34,604 nt of DNA from Bacteroidia bacterium (GTDB lineage Bacteria; Bacteroidota; Bacteroidia; Bacteroidales; Dysgonomonadaceae). This document shows positions 1 to 7,860 of this stretch, in pieces. Made by a program: the position numbers and the translations under genes. A model generated the notes under the pieces. That model ran no database searches. It was given only the letters and a program-made list of their open reading frames with translations, and was not told the DNA's origin. Numbering within the stretch: position 1 is the stretch's first letter; each line of letters starts with the position of its first letter. The stretch spans positions 1-34,604 of the forward strand of contig JAUNUM010000024.1 in the NCBI GenBank assembly GCA_030538215.1. Reading direction: 5' to 3'.

Positions 1-626
1 TAGGAAACAGATTGTTGATAAAAACTAACAGCACTGTCTAAATCTTGCCTAAAAAGATGGCACCGTCCTATATTTCTAATGGTTAATGCTATATTTAAGC
101 TATCATTTATTTGTTGGAAGTTTAAAAGCGCTTTTTTCCCATAAGTGAGTGCATCTTCGTATAAATCATGTTCAAAATGAATATCCCCAATATGAATATT
201 GATTAAACCACTAATCTGATAATCTTTAGTTGAGTGAGAACTTAAAAGTTCATTGGCTTTAATGTATTTTTGTAAAGCAGCTTCCTTTTTTCCCCCTTCA
301 TATAATACCCGCCCAATATAAAAATAACATGCTGCCTGATTGATTATGTCATTTTGTGACAAGAAGTACTTTTTTGCACACTCCAAGTGTATAATATCCG
401 GTAATGGCTTAGCGCTCTTATCTGCTGCTTTAGCTATAAGCAACCAACGTACAGCCTTGTCATTATCTGACATTTGCAAGGTGTCCATATCTTCCAAAAC
501 CAACAAAACGCTGTCGGGAACTTTATTCACTCGTTCGGATAATCTTTCGAAAGTAGAAAAATCCGATTCTTGTAATGAACAAGAAAAAAAAACCAATAAA
601 AAGGTTAAGAAAATGCAGAATTTCAT
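1..626 (-). CDS. TPR-repeat lipoprotein, 3' end beyond window
   Basis: An open frame of at least 208 codons runs on the minus strand from the ATG at 626 to the left edge without a stop, so the C-terminus is missing. It begins MKFCIFLTFLLVFFSC, a short basic N-terminus, a hydrophobic core and a lipobox-like FFSC with Cys16, so it is probably a lipoprotein. The start is fixed because the next upstream ATG (634) runs into a stop after two more codons. The body is helical, with TPR-like units (YFYIGRVLYEGGKKEAALQKY, split here as IGRVLYEGG and EAALQKY; then INIHIGDIHFEHDLYEDALTY). An early PDSVLLVLEDMD segment is typical of Bacteroidetes TPR proteins that often end in a membrane helix and a DNA-binding or coiled-coil region; that end is not visible here. 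A possible -7 box lies at 654-661. The precise role is unknown. Confidence 0.8.
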   Translation of the reverse strand, partial: MKFCIFLTFLLVFFSCSLQESDFSTFERLSERVNKVPDSVLLVLEDMDTLQMSDNDKAVRWLLIAKAADKSAKPLPDIIHLECAKKYFLSQNDIINQAACYFYIGRVLYEGGKKEAALQKYIKANELLSSHSTKDYQISGLINIHIGDIHFEHDLYEDALTYGKKALLNFQQINDSLNIALTIRNIGRCHLFRQDLDSAVSFYQQSVS

Positions 627-653
627 AAACGCATAAGATTGTTTGTAGCCATG

Positions 654-661
654 CAAATATA
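654..661 (-). promoter_or_regulatory. Possible -7 box for the TPR lipoprotein
   Basis: Read on the minus strand this is TATATTTG, matching the Bacteroidetes TAnnTTTG element about 28 nt ahead of the ATG at 626. No good TTTG box lies at the usual 19-20 nt spacing, so support is moderate. Confidence 0.4.
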
Positions 662-800
662 AATCTTTATATTATTTTAAACATTCAATTTATCATCTAA
701 TTTTACAATAAAGAGATTTTTTTCCACACTTTTGCTCCTTGCAATGATTATTCGAAATTAGATTTAAGATAGTTTACAGCAAATAAAACCTGAAAAATAT

Positions 801-831
801 TTTGTAAAGGTTTAAAAAACATATAACTTTG
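801..831 (+). promoter_or_regulatory. Bacteroidetes-type promoter of the tRNA-Leu pair
   Basis: TTTG (801-804), 19 nt, then TAACTTTG (824-831) is an exact fit to the TTTG-N19-TAnnTTTG consensus of the phylum's primary sigma factor. It lies 56 nt ahead of the first tRNA, which leaves room for a processed 5' leader. Confidence 0.8.
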
Positions 832-886
832 CAGCCACAAAAATAAAAGTGGCAGAGGCTACACAATTAAAGAGTTAATGAAGTCC

Positions 887-970
887 GCCCGGATGGCGGA
901 ATTGGTAGACGCGCTAGTTTCAGGGACTAGTGTTGGAAACGATGTGCAGGTTCGAGTCCTGTTCCGGGCA
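887..970 (+). tRNA. tRNA-Leu (anticodon CAG)
   Basis: Class II tRNA of 84 nt. The acceptor arm GCCCGGA (887-893) pairs with TCCGGGC (963-969), with discriminator A at 970. The anticodon stem CTAGT/ACTAG encloses the loop TTCAGGG, giving anticodon CAG for CUG codons. The T-arm contains GGTTCGAGTCC and there is a long variable arm. CCA is not encoded. A second leucine tRNA follows 45 nt downstream in the same transcript. Confidence 0.97.
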
Positions 971-1015
971 CTTTATTAGTTTAAATGCATTCGGTTACAG
1001 GCAAAAAAAATATTT

Positions 1016-1099
1016 GCGCAGGTGGTGAAATTGGTATACACGCTACTTTGAGGGGGTAGTGCCGGTTACGGCGTGTGAGTTCGAGTCTCATCCTGCGCA
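1016..1099 (+). tRNA. tRNA-Leu (anticodon GAG)
   Basis: Class II tRNA of 84 nt. GCGCAGG (1016-1022) pairs with CCTGCGC (1092-1098), with discriminator A at 1099. The loop TTGAGGG sits on a CTACT/GGTAG stem that contains one G-T pair, giving anticodon GAG for CUU and CUC codons. CCA is not encoded. A terminator follows after 8 nt, so the two leucine tRNAs appear to form one short transcription unit. Confidence 0.97.
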
Positions 1100-1107
1100 C
1101 TAAGTTA

Positions 1108-1147
1108 ACAGGTATTCAAGAAATTGGATGCCTGTTTTTGTTTTTTA
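1108..1147 (+). terminator. Rho-independent terminator of the tRNA-Leu unit
   Basis: ACAGGTATTC (1108-1117) pairs over 10 bp, with two G-T wobbles, with GGATGCCTGT (1126-1135) across an 8-nt loop, followed by TTTTGTTTTTT. It ends the tRNA transcript and covers the region just ahead of nnr, which argues against a translation start inside it. Confidence 0.85.
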
Positions 1148-1184
1148 TGCGAAAAAATTAAAACAGTTTCTAAAATCGATAAAA

Positions 1185-2681
1185 ATGAAAATACTTACCG
1201 TCGAACAGATTAAAGAAATTGACTTCAAAACAATTGCATACGAAAATATTTCATCACTTGAAGTAATGAAAAGAGCTTCAAGAGCTTTTTTTGATTGGTT
1301 TACGGCAAAGTTTACCGATAAAAACCTTTCAATTTCAATAGCTGCAGGAACAGGAAATAATGGCGGTGACGGCTTAGTGGTTGCGCGGATGCTTCATAAA
1401 TCGGGTTACAGAGTAAGAGTTTTTATTGTAGAATACAGCGCAAATTATTCCGAAGATTGTGTACATAACATTCGTCGGGCTAAAGCGGAAAATATTTCTA
1501 TTCAGAAAATTACATCAAGTAACGATATTCCCGATTTATCTGATTGTGATATAATTATTGATGCAATATTCGGGACGGGGTTAAATCGAGAAGTAACCGG
1601 AATTAGTCGGAAAGTGATTGAAAAAATCAATGAAAGCGGTAAAAAAATCATCAGTATTGATGTGCCGAGCGGATTATCGATGAGCAGCAAGATAAATTTT
1701 GCCGTTCAAGCGACAGAAACCGTGTCGATGCAGATACCTAAACTGGCTTTGTACCTTCCCGATAATGAAAATTTTACCCGAAATGTTCATTTGGTGGATA
1801 TCGGATTGAGCGAAAAAGCAATAGCCGAGGCCGAAACTTCTTTTTACTTCGTAACAAAACAAGAAATAAAGAATCTGCTAAAACCGTTGAAAAAGTTTGC
1901 CCATAAAGGTATTCAAGGGCATAGTTTGATTATTGGCGGGAGTATCGGCAAGATAGGATCGGTTTGTTTAGCATCGAAAGCGGCTCTGAAAACCGGATGC
2001 GGACTGGTTACAGCATTTGTTCCCAAGTGCGGAACAGTGGCTCTTCAATCCAATCTCCCCGAAGCAATGGTAATAGAAGACCGCAACCATACACATATTA
2101 CGGAAATCGATTTCGATATTCATCCGAATGCCATTGGAGTGGGGGTGGGGTTAAGCGAATTGCCGGAAACACAAGATGCTTTTTACCGTTTTCTGAAGCA
2201 AAACAAAGCGCCATTGGTTATCGATGCGGACGGATTGAATATTTTGTCTAAAAACAAGGAATGGTTAGATATTTTACCTTCGAAAACGATCTTGACACCG
2301 CATCCAAAAGAGCTTTTAAGGCTTATCGGAGAGTGGAGCGAAGATTATGATAAAATAGACAAAACAATAGCATTCGTAAAGAAATACAACTTAATTGTTG
2401 TTCTAAAAGGAGCCAATTCACTGATTATCGATTCTGAAAATGTGTATGTCAACAGCACCGGAACTCCGGCATTGGCTACAGCAGGAAGCGGTGATGTACT
2501 TACCGGAATAATCACAAGTTTGCTTGCGCAAGGATATGAATCTTTACAAGCAGCAAAAATCGGAGTATTTCTTCATGGACTTACGGCAGATATTTCTGCA
2601 AATAGAATACATGCCCGAAGTTTTATTGCTTCAGACATCATCAAAAATATCGGGAATGCTTATTTCGAAATAGAAAAATAA
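1185..2681 (+). CDS. nnr: Bifunctional NAD(P)H-hydrate epimerase / ADP-dependent dehydratase
   Basis: A 498-residue metabolite-repair enzyme that epimerises damaged NAD(P)HX and dehydrates the S form back to NAD(P)H using ADP. Residues 1-220 form the YjeF_N-type epimerase, with GTGNNGGDG at 55-63 and DAIFGTGL around 126-133. Residues about 235-498 form the ribokinase-like dehydratase, with IDADGLN near 347, LTPHPKE near 370 and AGSGDVLTGI at 433-442. The length is normal for the fused form. I start it at the ATG at 1185 (MKILTVEQIKEID), which matches family N-termini; a TTG at 1128 in the same frame lies inside the upstream terminator. No clear promoter was seen, so it may depend on readthrough or a weak promoter. 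It probably acts in the cytoplasm. Confidence 0.95.
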   Translation: MKILTVEQIKEIDFKTIAYENISSLEVMKRASRAFFDWFTAKFTDKNLSISIAAGTGNNGGDGLVVARMLHKSGYRVRVFIVEYSANYSEDCVHNIRRAKAENISIQKITSSNDIPDLSDCDIIIDAIFGTGLNREVTGISRKVIEKINESGKKIISIDVPSGLSMSSKINFAVQATETVSMQIPKLALYLPDNENFTRNVHLVDIGLSEKAIAEAETSFYFVTKQEIKNLLKPLKKFAHKGIQGHSLIIGGSIGKIGSVCLASKAALKTGCGLVTAFVPKCGTVALQSNLPEAMVIEDRNHTHITEIDFDIHPNAIGVGVGLSELPETQDAFYRFLKQNKAPLVIDADGLNILSKNKEWLDILPSKTILTPHPKELLRLIGEWSEDYDKIDKTIAFVKKYNLIVVLKGANSLIIDSENVYVNSTGTPALATAGSGDVLTGIITSLLAQGYESLQAAKIGVFLHGLTADISANRIHARSFIASDIIKNIGNAYFEIEK

Positions 2682-3041
2682 TTATTGCAAACCCGACAAA
2701 ACTTTCTGAGCATAATCGCCGATAATGGGCAACGGTTTTGTATCTCCATTTGCAGCCCTGATTATCCCCATTATAGCTAGCACCAACAGCGCAATGGAAA
2801 TAAGACCAAGAAGCAGATTTAAGATCGCTGTAGAGGGGCTTTTTGTTAAAACACGACTAATCAAAGATAAAATCAGAGAAATTATCATTATTAATCCCGA
2901 TTGTCTTAAATGGAATGCTCCAAAACTTGTTTTCTTATTGTTGTGCAGGATAAACGCAATAATCCAACCTATCCAGGTGATATAACTTAAAATAGCTACA
3001 GTTTTTCCGTTGTCCGGAGATTGGGTTTATTCTGTTGTCAT
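2682..3041 (-). pseudogene. DUF4870/Tic20-like small membrane protein broken by an early stop
   Basis: Read from the ATG at 3041, the frame gives MTTE, then TAA at 3027-3029, then continues open in the same frame for 114 codons to the stop at 2682. The part after the stop is a well-formed small membrane protein: GKTVAILSYITWIGWIIAF, a GAFHLRQS segment, then hydrophobic helices and a conserved-looking end (IMGIIRAANG, PLPIIGDYAQ). Without the stop it would be 119 residues, a usual length for DUF4870-type proteins. One C-to-T change (CAA to TAA) would explain it. No ATG, GTG or TTG lies in frame between the stop and the first helix. The ATG at 2888 would give only 68 residues and lose the N-terminal helix. 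It is therefore a recent pseudogene, a base-call error, or an unusual initiation. The function of the family is not established. Confidence 0.7.
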
Positions 3042-3159
3042 AATTATGGAGAATTAGTTTTATTTTAAACAAAATATTTAGTTTATAGTTTTCAGTTTCT
3101 CAGGATTTTATCGCTTTTTGGGAGATTTATGGGCAGACGATAAATTTATTTCTCACATA

Positions 3160-3191
3160 TTTGGTGATTTCGAAAAAATGATGTACTTTTG
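3160..3191 (+). promoter_or_regulatory. Promoter of rplU-rpmA
   Basis: TTTG (3160-3163), a 20-nt spacer and TACTTTTG (3184-3191) closely match the Bacteroidetes consensus. Transcription would begin near 3195 and leave a leader of about 75 nt before rplU. Confidence 0.75.
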
Positions 3192-3271
3192 CACCTCAAT
3201 TCGCTAATAGGCTCAACAAGTAGTGGCACAATGCAACTCGCCTCAGGCATATAACGTAAAAGTTATTTAAT

Positions 3272-3583
3272 ATGTACGTAATTGTAGATATTCAAGGTCA
3301 GCAGTTTAAAGTGCAGCAAGACCAAAAATTATTTGTCCACAGAATCAATGCCGATCAGGGCAGCGAGGTGGAATTCGAAAAAGTGATGCTCATCGATAAC
3401 GATGGCAATGTACAAGTGGGTGCTCCCGTTATAGACGGAGCTAAAGTGGTAGTAGAAGTTCTTTCGCATGTAAAAGGAGATAAAGTTCTCGTTTTCAAAA
3501 AGAAGAGAAGAAAAGGTTACAGAAAATTGAACGGTCACCGTCAACAATTTTCAGAAATAAGAGTTAAAGAAATTATTGCTTAA
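3272..3583 (+). CDS. rplU: 50S ribosomal protein L21
   Basis: A 103-residue L21 of the large ribosomal subunit, which binds 23S rRNA. It starts [18 protein letters not shown], the standard L21 opening, and contains [15 protein letters not shown] and the basic stretch [20 protein letters not shown], split here at KGYR, near the C-terminus where the family contacts rRNA. Full length. It is followed 20 nt later by rpmA, the usual L21-L27 pair, and shares the promoter at 3160-3191. An ATAAC/GTTAT hairpin lies just before the start codon. Confidence 0.98.
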   Translation: MYVIVDIQGQQFKVQQDQKLFVHRINADQGSEVEFEKVMLIDNDGNVQVGAPVIDGAKVVVEVLSHVKGDKVLVFKKKRRKGYRKLNGHRQQFSEIRVKEIIA

Positions 3584-3603
3584 TCAGTTAAAATCAGAAG
3601 AAA

Positions 3604-3867
3604 ATGGCACATAAGAAAGGTGTAGGAAGTTCGAAGAACGGTCGCGAATCGGAAAGTAAACGATTGGGCGTTAAGATATATGGTGGTGAAATTGTAAGAG
3701 CGGGCAACATTATCGTTCGTCAACGCGGAACAGCTCATCATCCGGGAGAAAACGTAGGTATCGGTAAAGATCATACGCTTTTTGCGCTGATCGACGGCGT
3801 TGTGGTTTTCCGCAAACGTCACAACAACCGTTCGTTCGTATCGGTTCTTCCCAAAGTAGAAGCATAA
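3604..3867 (+). CDS. rpmA: 50S ribosomal protein L27
   Basis: An 87-residue L27, whose N-terminal tail reaches towards the peptidyl-transferase centre. It opens [20 protein letters not shown] and contains the family signature [10 protein letters not shown] and [16 protein letters not shown]. Unlike the Firmicutes form there is no cleavable N-terminal extension: the mature-type MAHKKG start is encoded directly. It is co-transcribed with rplU and ends 64 nt before a strong terminator. Confidence 0.98.
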   Translation: MAHKKGVGSSKNGRESESKRLGVKIYGGEIVRAGNIIVRQRGTAHHPGENVGIGKDHTLFALIDGVVVFRKRHNNRSFVSVLPKVEA

Positions 3868-3931
3868 CGCTTCAATTGCTTGAAATCAAGGATACTTGAT
3901 CCATAAAATAATAATTTTTTTAGTTGATAGG

Positions 3932-3966
3932 AACAACCTGCTATTTCGATAGTCAGGTTGTTTTTT
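3932..3966 (+). terminator. Strong terminator after rpmA with a UUCG loop
   Basis: AACAACCTG (3932-3940) pairs perfectly with CAGGTTGTT (3954-3962). The inner CTAT/ATAG extends the stem, with one unpaired T, to a TTCG tetraloop, and a T-run follows. This is a textbook stable hairpin. It ends only 7 nt before the next start codon, so the downstream gene must be read by readthrough or from a promoter I cannot see. Confidence 0.9.
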
Positions 3967-3972
3967 GTTTAT

Positions 3973-5163
3973 ATGAAACTGACTCAACAGCAGAAAGATT
4001 TTATTCGCCAAAATGAACACAAAGATGTTCGTGAACTGGCACTGAGACTCGATAAGGATGAATATTGGGAGCTAGATGTTGAGTTCGTGTTGAAACAGAT
4101 ATCGGGGCGACAGACAGCTAAAGACAAGCTGCCAAGCTGGTTTACAAACAATGAAATCATTTACCCCGTCCATTTATCGCTGGAGCAAGCATCTTCCGAA
4201 GCCACGGCTAAATACAAGGCTTCGTTAATTCCTGACGGAAACACAACTTTTGTAGATTTAACGGGTGGGATGGGAGTGGATTTTGCTTTTCTATCACAAC
4301 GTTTTGCAAACTCGGTTTATGTGGAGAAAAATCAAAAACTTTGTGAAATAGCGAAGCATAATTTTGAGGTACTGGGTTTGCAAAACGTTGTGATAGAAAA
4401 CTCTACAAGTGAATCTTACTTAGAAAAAATATCGGAGGTGGATGTGATTTTCTTGGATCCGTCTCGCAGAGATAATGCAGGACGAAAAGTGATTCGGATT
4501 GAAGATTGTTCACCGGATGTATCGGAAATTCAGGATTTGTTACTCGAGAAATCGAAACTGATTTTGGTGAAATTATCACCTATGCTCGATATTTCATTGG
4601 CGATAAAAAGCCTGAAAAACATAAAAGAAGTTCATGTGGCTTCCGTAGAAAATGAGTGTAAAGAATTATTATTTTTACTTTCCTCCGAAGCAGAGACAAT
4701 AACATATACTGCTGTAAATCTGAACAAAACCAAAGATGCTGAGAAGTTTTACTTCACACTTGAAGAAGAGCAGGATACAGAAGTTGCTTATGCTAAAACC
4801 ATTGAAAAATATCTATACGAACCCAATGCTTCTATCTTAAAAGCAGGAGGTTTTAAAAGCGTTGCAAAACAATTTGATATTAAAAAATTGCACGCAAGCA
4901 GCCATTTGTACACTTCCGATACACTGATTCCCAATTTTCCCGGACGTGTGTTTGAAGTAAAGAATTGGTTTACACCCAATAAGAAAAACATAAAATTGTT
5001 TCTTTCCGAAACAAAAAAAGCGAACATTTCTGTTCGCAATTTTCCGATGTCCGTTTCCGAAATTCGTCAAAAAACCGGATTAAAAGAGGGTGGGTACGTG
5101 TATCTTTTTGCTACCACGCTAGCTGACGGTGAGAAAGTCTGGGTTGTGGGAGAAAGAGTTTAA
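3973..5163 (+). CDS. THUMP-like domain SAM-dependent methyltransferase (PG_1098 type)
   Basis: A 396-residue class I methyltransferase of a family common in Bacteroidetes and known structurally from Porphyromonas PG_1098. It opens MKLTQQQKDFIRQNEHKDVR, has ISGRQTAKDKLPSW, and shows the SAM-binding motif FVDLTGGMGVDF near residues 94-105. An acidic loop residue lies in YVEKNQ. The catalytic-region motif IFLDPSRRD (about 159-167) resembles the DPPR-type motifs of nucleic-acid methyltransferases. The C-terminal part fits the ferredoxin-like and THUMP-like modules, so an RNA substrate is likely but unproven. The ATG at 3973 is chosen because an in-frame TTG at 3958 lies inside the terminator. Confidence 0.85.
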   Translation: MKLTQQQKDFIRQNEHKDVRELALRLDKDEYWELDVEFVLKQISGRQTAKDKLPSWFTNNEIIYPVHLSLEQASSEATAKYKASLIPDGNTTFVDLTGGMGVDFAFLSQRFANSVYVEKNQKLCEIAKHNFEVLGLQNVVIENSTSESYLEKISEVDVIFLDPSRRDNAGRKVIRIEDCSPDVSEIQDLLLEKSKLILVKLSPMLDISLAIKSLKNIKEVHVASVENECKELLFLLSSEAETITYTAVNLNKTKDAEKFYFTLEEEQDTEVAYAKTIEKYLYEPNASILKAGGFKSVAKQFDIKKLHASSHLYTSDTLIPNFPGRVFEVKNWFTPNKKNIKLFLSETKKANISVRNFPMSVSEIRQKTGLKEGGYVYLFATTLADGEKVWVVGERV

Positions 5164-5176
5164 AGCACTATTCATC

Positions 5177-5800
5177 TCATTTTTTATACAATTTCTCCCA
5201 TTCTTCTTTCGATATTGGATTGAAATTTTCTTCGCTTAAAATACGAATTACACCGTCAAAACATTCTTTGAAATCGGGAAATTCATATTCTCGCGGAATA
5301 AATTCTACGCAATGATTGTCGAATACTAAATCACCTATGAAATAACTGCTGCTCAACTGTTTTTCTTTTGTTATAATTTCTTCCGGATTATTGGAAGAAT
5401 AAAAAGTTTCGATAAGAACATAATTGATATTTTTCTTTTTACGAGAAATTTTTGTCAAAGGAAAAACATTGAAAAAATAATCTCGGTAAATTCCTTCAAA
5501 ATACAAATCGGGATGAATGCTGAAATTATTCTCGTGAAGAAAGGTATATTTTTTTGCATGCATTTTTTTCAGCCGTTGTTTTCTTTTGAAATATTCTTCA
5601 CTAAAAAAACCTATTCCAATAAAAATAAACAACATAAAAAAGAATCCAACGAAACCTGCTAATATGGCAGATTTTAATGAACTTGATCCCCCCATGTTTG
5701 CAAAAAAGCCCAAAACACCAAAAATTGCTCCTGTTGCTATTCCGGGTTTTAAATATGATTTAAATTCACCTTTTCGTATAACAGGTACTTTCTTATTCAT
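5177..5800 (-). CDS. Unknown membrane protein with a cytoplasmic-type tail
   Basis: I do not recognise this 207-residue protein. It has a basic N-terminus (MNKKVPVIRKGEFK), two hydrophobic segments at about 17-35 and 45-66 (the second FVGFFFMLFIFIGIGFF), then a basic stretch KRKQRLKKMHAKK. About 130 soluble residues rich in aromatic and charged residues follow (YFEGIYRDYFFNVFPL, ISKEEWEKLYKK). By the positive-inside rule the tail is probably cytoplasmic. It begins 2 nt after the pyrF stop, so it is very likely translated from the purM-prfA-pyrF transcript, although it shares no obvious function with those genes. Its end faces the methyltransferase gene, 13 nt away. Confidence 0.7.
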   Translation of the reverse strand: MNKKVPVIRKGEFKSYLKPGIATGAIFGVLGFFANMGGSSSLKSAILAGFVGFFFMLFIFIGIGFFSEEYFKRKQRLKKMHAKKYTFLHENNFSIHPDLYFEGIYRDYFFNVFPLTKISRKKKNINYVLIETFYSSNNPEEIITKEKQLSSSYFIGDLVFDNHCVEFIPREYEFPDFKECFDGVIRILSEENFNPISKEEWEKLYKK

Positions 5801-5802
5801 GT

Positions 5803-6630
5803 TTATTCCAAATACCTATCCAACATCTCCGCCATCTCCATTTGTAGTTTTTTAGCTTCTTTTCCGGCAGTTTCAGCGAAAGTTTCGGTACTGTCGGCGT
5901 AAATAATTCCACGTGATGAGTTTACCAGCAGACCGCACTCTTTATTCATTCCGTATCGGCAAACTTCTTCCAGCGATCCACCTTGTGCACCAACGCCGGG
6001 AACGAGTAGAAAATGATCGGGAGCGAGTTTTCTCACATCTTCAAACAATTTTCCTTGTGTAGCGCCAATTACATACATCATTTGGTCTGCAGATGCCCAC
6101 GATTGCGAATGGCGAAGAACTTTTTCAAACAATCGTTCACCGTTTTGATCCTGAATAAACTGGAAATCGTGTGAACCTTTGTTGCTCGTGAGGGCGAGAA
6201 GAACAACCCATTTTCCGGCGTAATTCAAGAAAGGCGTTACGCTGTCTTCACCCATATACGGCGCCACGGTAACGGCATCTACTTTGGCTGTTTCGAAAAA
6301 CGTTCGGGCATACATTTCACTGGTATTGCCGATATCGCCACGTTTAGCATCAGCAATAATAAATTGTTCGGGATAACGCTGTTTGATGTAGGCAACAGTT
6401 TTTTCGAACGCCAACCATCCTTCTAATCCCTGACTTTCATAAAAAGCCAGGTTGGGTTTGTATGCCACACAATAGGGTGCTGTTTTATCAATTATTTCCT
6501 TATTAAAAGCGTAAATGGGATCTTCTTTTTCAAACAAATGTTCGGGAATTTTCTTGATATCGGTATCCAATCCCACGCAAAGAAAGGATTTCTTTTTTTG
6601 AATTTGAGCGAAAAGTTGTTGTTTGGTCAT
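5803..6630 (-). CDS. pyrF: Orotidine 5'-phosphate decarboxylase (type 2)
   Basis: A 275-residue enzyme catalysing the last step of UMP synthesis, decarboxylation of OMP. The catalytic signature [12 protein letters not shown] lies at 93-104, with Asp94, Lys96 and Asp99 forming the charged network. CVGLDTD near 18-24 and the late phosphate-site segment VPGVGAQGG are also present. Length and motifs fit the longer bacterial type 2 subfamily rather than the short type 1 enzyme. It lies 24 nt downstream of prfA on the same strand and 2 nt upstream of the unknown membrane gene. Confidence 0.96.
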   Translation of the reverse strand: MTKQQLFAQIQKKKSFLCVGLDTDIKKIPEHLFEKEDPIYAFNKEIIDKTAPYCVAYKPNLAFYESQGLEGWLAFEKTVAYIKQRYPEQFIIADAKRGDIGNTSEMYARTFFETAKVDAVTVAPYMGEDSVTPFLNYAGKWVVLLALTSNKGSHDFQFIQDQNGERLFEKVLRHSQSWASADQMMYVIGATQGKLFEDVRKLAPDHFLLVPGVGAQGGSLEEVCRYGMNKECGLLVNSSRGIIYADSTETFAETAGKEAKKLQMEMAEMLDRYLE

Positions 6631-6654
6631 ATATTTTGTATGTGTATGTTGTAA

Positions 6655-7740
6655 TTAAATCTCAGCGTCCTTCATTCGTTCCGCATTTTCGCTAACAATG
6701 AGTTCATTAATAACACTTTGAATATCACCATCCATAAATGCAGAGAGGTTATAAACAGTGTAATTGATTCGATGATCGGTAATTCGTCCTTGTGGATAAT
6801 TGTAGGTGCGGATTTTTGCCGACCGATCGCCTGTAGAAACCATTGTTTTTCGTCGTGAAGCAATATCACCCTGTCGTTTGGTCAACTCGATATCGTAAAG
6901 TTTGGTGCGAAGCATCTGCATAGCCAACTCCCTGTTTTGCACCTGCGAGCGCCCTTGTTGACAAATCACTACAATTCCTGAAGGTTTGTGAGTAAGCTGC
7001 ACTTTTGTTTCTACTTTATTCACATGCTGTCCGCCTGCGCCGCTGGAGCGGGCAGTCTGCATTTCAATATCGGCGGGATTAATTTCCACGTCAAATTCTT
7101 CTGCCTCCGGCAAGACGGCAACCGTGGCGGCCGAAGTGTGAACACGGCCTTGCGTTTCCGTTGCCGGCACACGTTGCACCCGATGAACGCCCGATTCGTA
7201 TTTCAATGTTCCGTAAACATCTTCACCAGATACAGTAAAAACTATTTCTTTAAAACCGCCGGAACTTCCTTCGGAAACACTGGTAACCTCCGTTCGCCAA
7301 CCTTTTATTTCACAGTATTTTATATACATTCTGTACAAATCTCCGGCAAAAATCGCAGCTTCATCACCACCTGTTCCACCGCGGATTTCCATGATTACGT
7401 TTTTAGCATCTTCAGGATCAGCTGGAATAAGTAAAAATTTTATTTTTTCCTCCATTTCGGGAAGTTTCTCTGTGTTTGTTGCAAGTTCTTCGTTGGCGAG
7501 TGCGCGTAAATCGCTATCCGATTCTGTATCTAAGATTAATTTAGCTTCTTCAATGGAATCCAACGCCTGTTTGTATTCGTTTCGGGCTTCCACAATTTCT
7601 TCCAGGTCGCGATATTCTTTGTTGAGTTTTACAAAGCGTTTCATATCGCTGATAATCGTTGGATCGGTTATTAACGTACCTATTTCCTCGAAACGGGTTA
7701 CAAGATGTTCTAATTTATTTAATAATGAGTTTTCTGACAT
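6655..7740 (-). CDS. prfA: Peptide chain release factor 1
   Basis: A 361-residue RF1 that reads UAA and UAG stop codons and triggers release of the finished peptide. The stop-recognition tripeptide PAT is at 192-194 in [15 protein letters not shown], and the peptidyl-hydrolysis motif GGQ is at 236-238 in [16 protein letters not shown]. The Gln of GGQ is the usual target of PrmC methylation; prmC is not in this window. Full length. It lies between purM and pyrF on the same strand, with repeat element 7750-7860 in the gap to purM. Confidence 0.98.
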   Translation of the reverse strand: MSENSLLNKLEHLVTRFEEIGTLITDPTIISDMKRFVKLNKEYRDLEEIVEARNEYKQALDSIEEAKLILDTESDSDLRALANEELATNTEKLPEMEEKIKFLLIPADPEDAKNVIMEIRGGTGGDEAAIFAGDLYRMYIKYCEIKGWRTEVTSVSEGSSGGFKEIVFTVSGEDVYGTLKYESGVHRVQRVPATETQGRVHTSAATVAVLPEAEEFDVEINPADIEMQTARSSGAGGQHVNKVETKVQLTHKPSGIVVICQQGRSQVQNRELAMQMLRTKLYDIELTKRQGDIASRRKTMVSTGDRSAKIRTYNYPQGRITDHRINYTVYNLSAFMDGDIQSVINELIVSENAERMKDAEI

Positions 7741-7749
7741 ATATTAATC

Positions 7750-7860
7750 ACCCTTCTAAATCTCCCCTAAAGAGGAGACTTTTGTGAGTTTCTTTTAAAT
7801 TATTATTACTTTATATTAATTGTTTTCAGCACATTAAGTCCCCTTTAGGGATTTAGGAGT
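7750..7860. repeat. Palindromic intergenic element A (purM-prfA gap)
   Basis: Two imperfect inverted arms flank a T-rich middle. The left arm (about 7750-7781) contains CTAAATCTCCCCTAAAG, and the right arm (7834-7860) contains AAGTCCCCTTTAGGGATTTAG. Each arm is itself a small hairpin (TCTCC...GGAGA; TCCC-CTTTA-GGGA). The right arm closely resembles the segment at 16981-17003. The element overlaps the last codons and the stop of purM. Confidence 0.6.

Noticed and set aside
340-636. 98-codon plus-strand frame
   Set aside because: It lies antisense to the TPR lipoprotein, which has a signal peptide and repeats; the plus-strand product has no gene-like features.
887-1099. Integration site at the leucine tRNAs
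   Set aside because: tRNA genes are common targets, but no integrase and no repeat of a tRNA 3' end was seen downstream, and the flanking genes are core genes.
1128-1184. Upstream TTG start for nnr
   Set aside because: It lies within the tRNA terminator hairpin, and the family N-terminus matches the ATG at 1185.
6988-7434. 148-codon plus-strand frame inside prfA
   Set aside because: It is antisense to prfA, which has intact GGQ and PAT motifs; the frame is a by-product of codon use.
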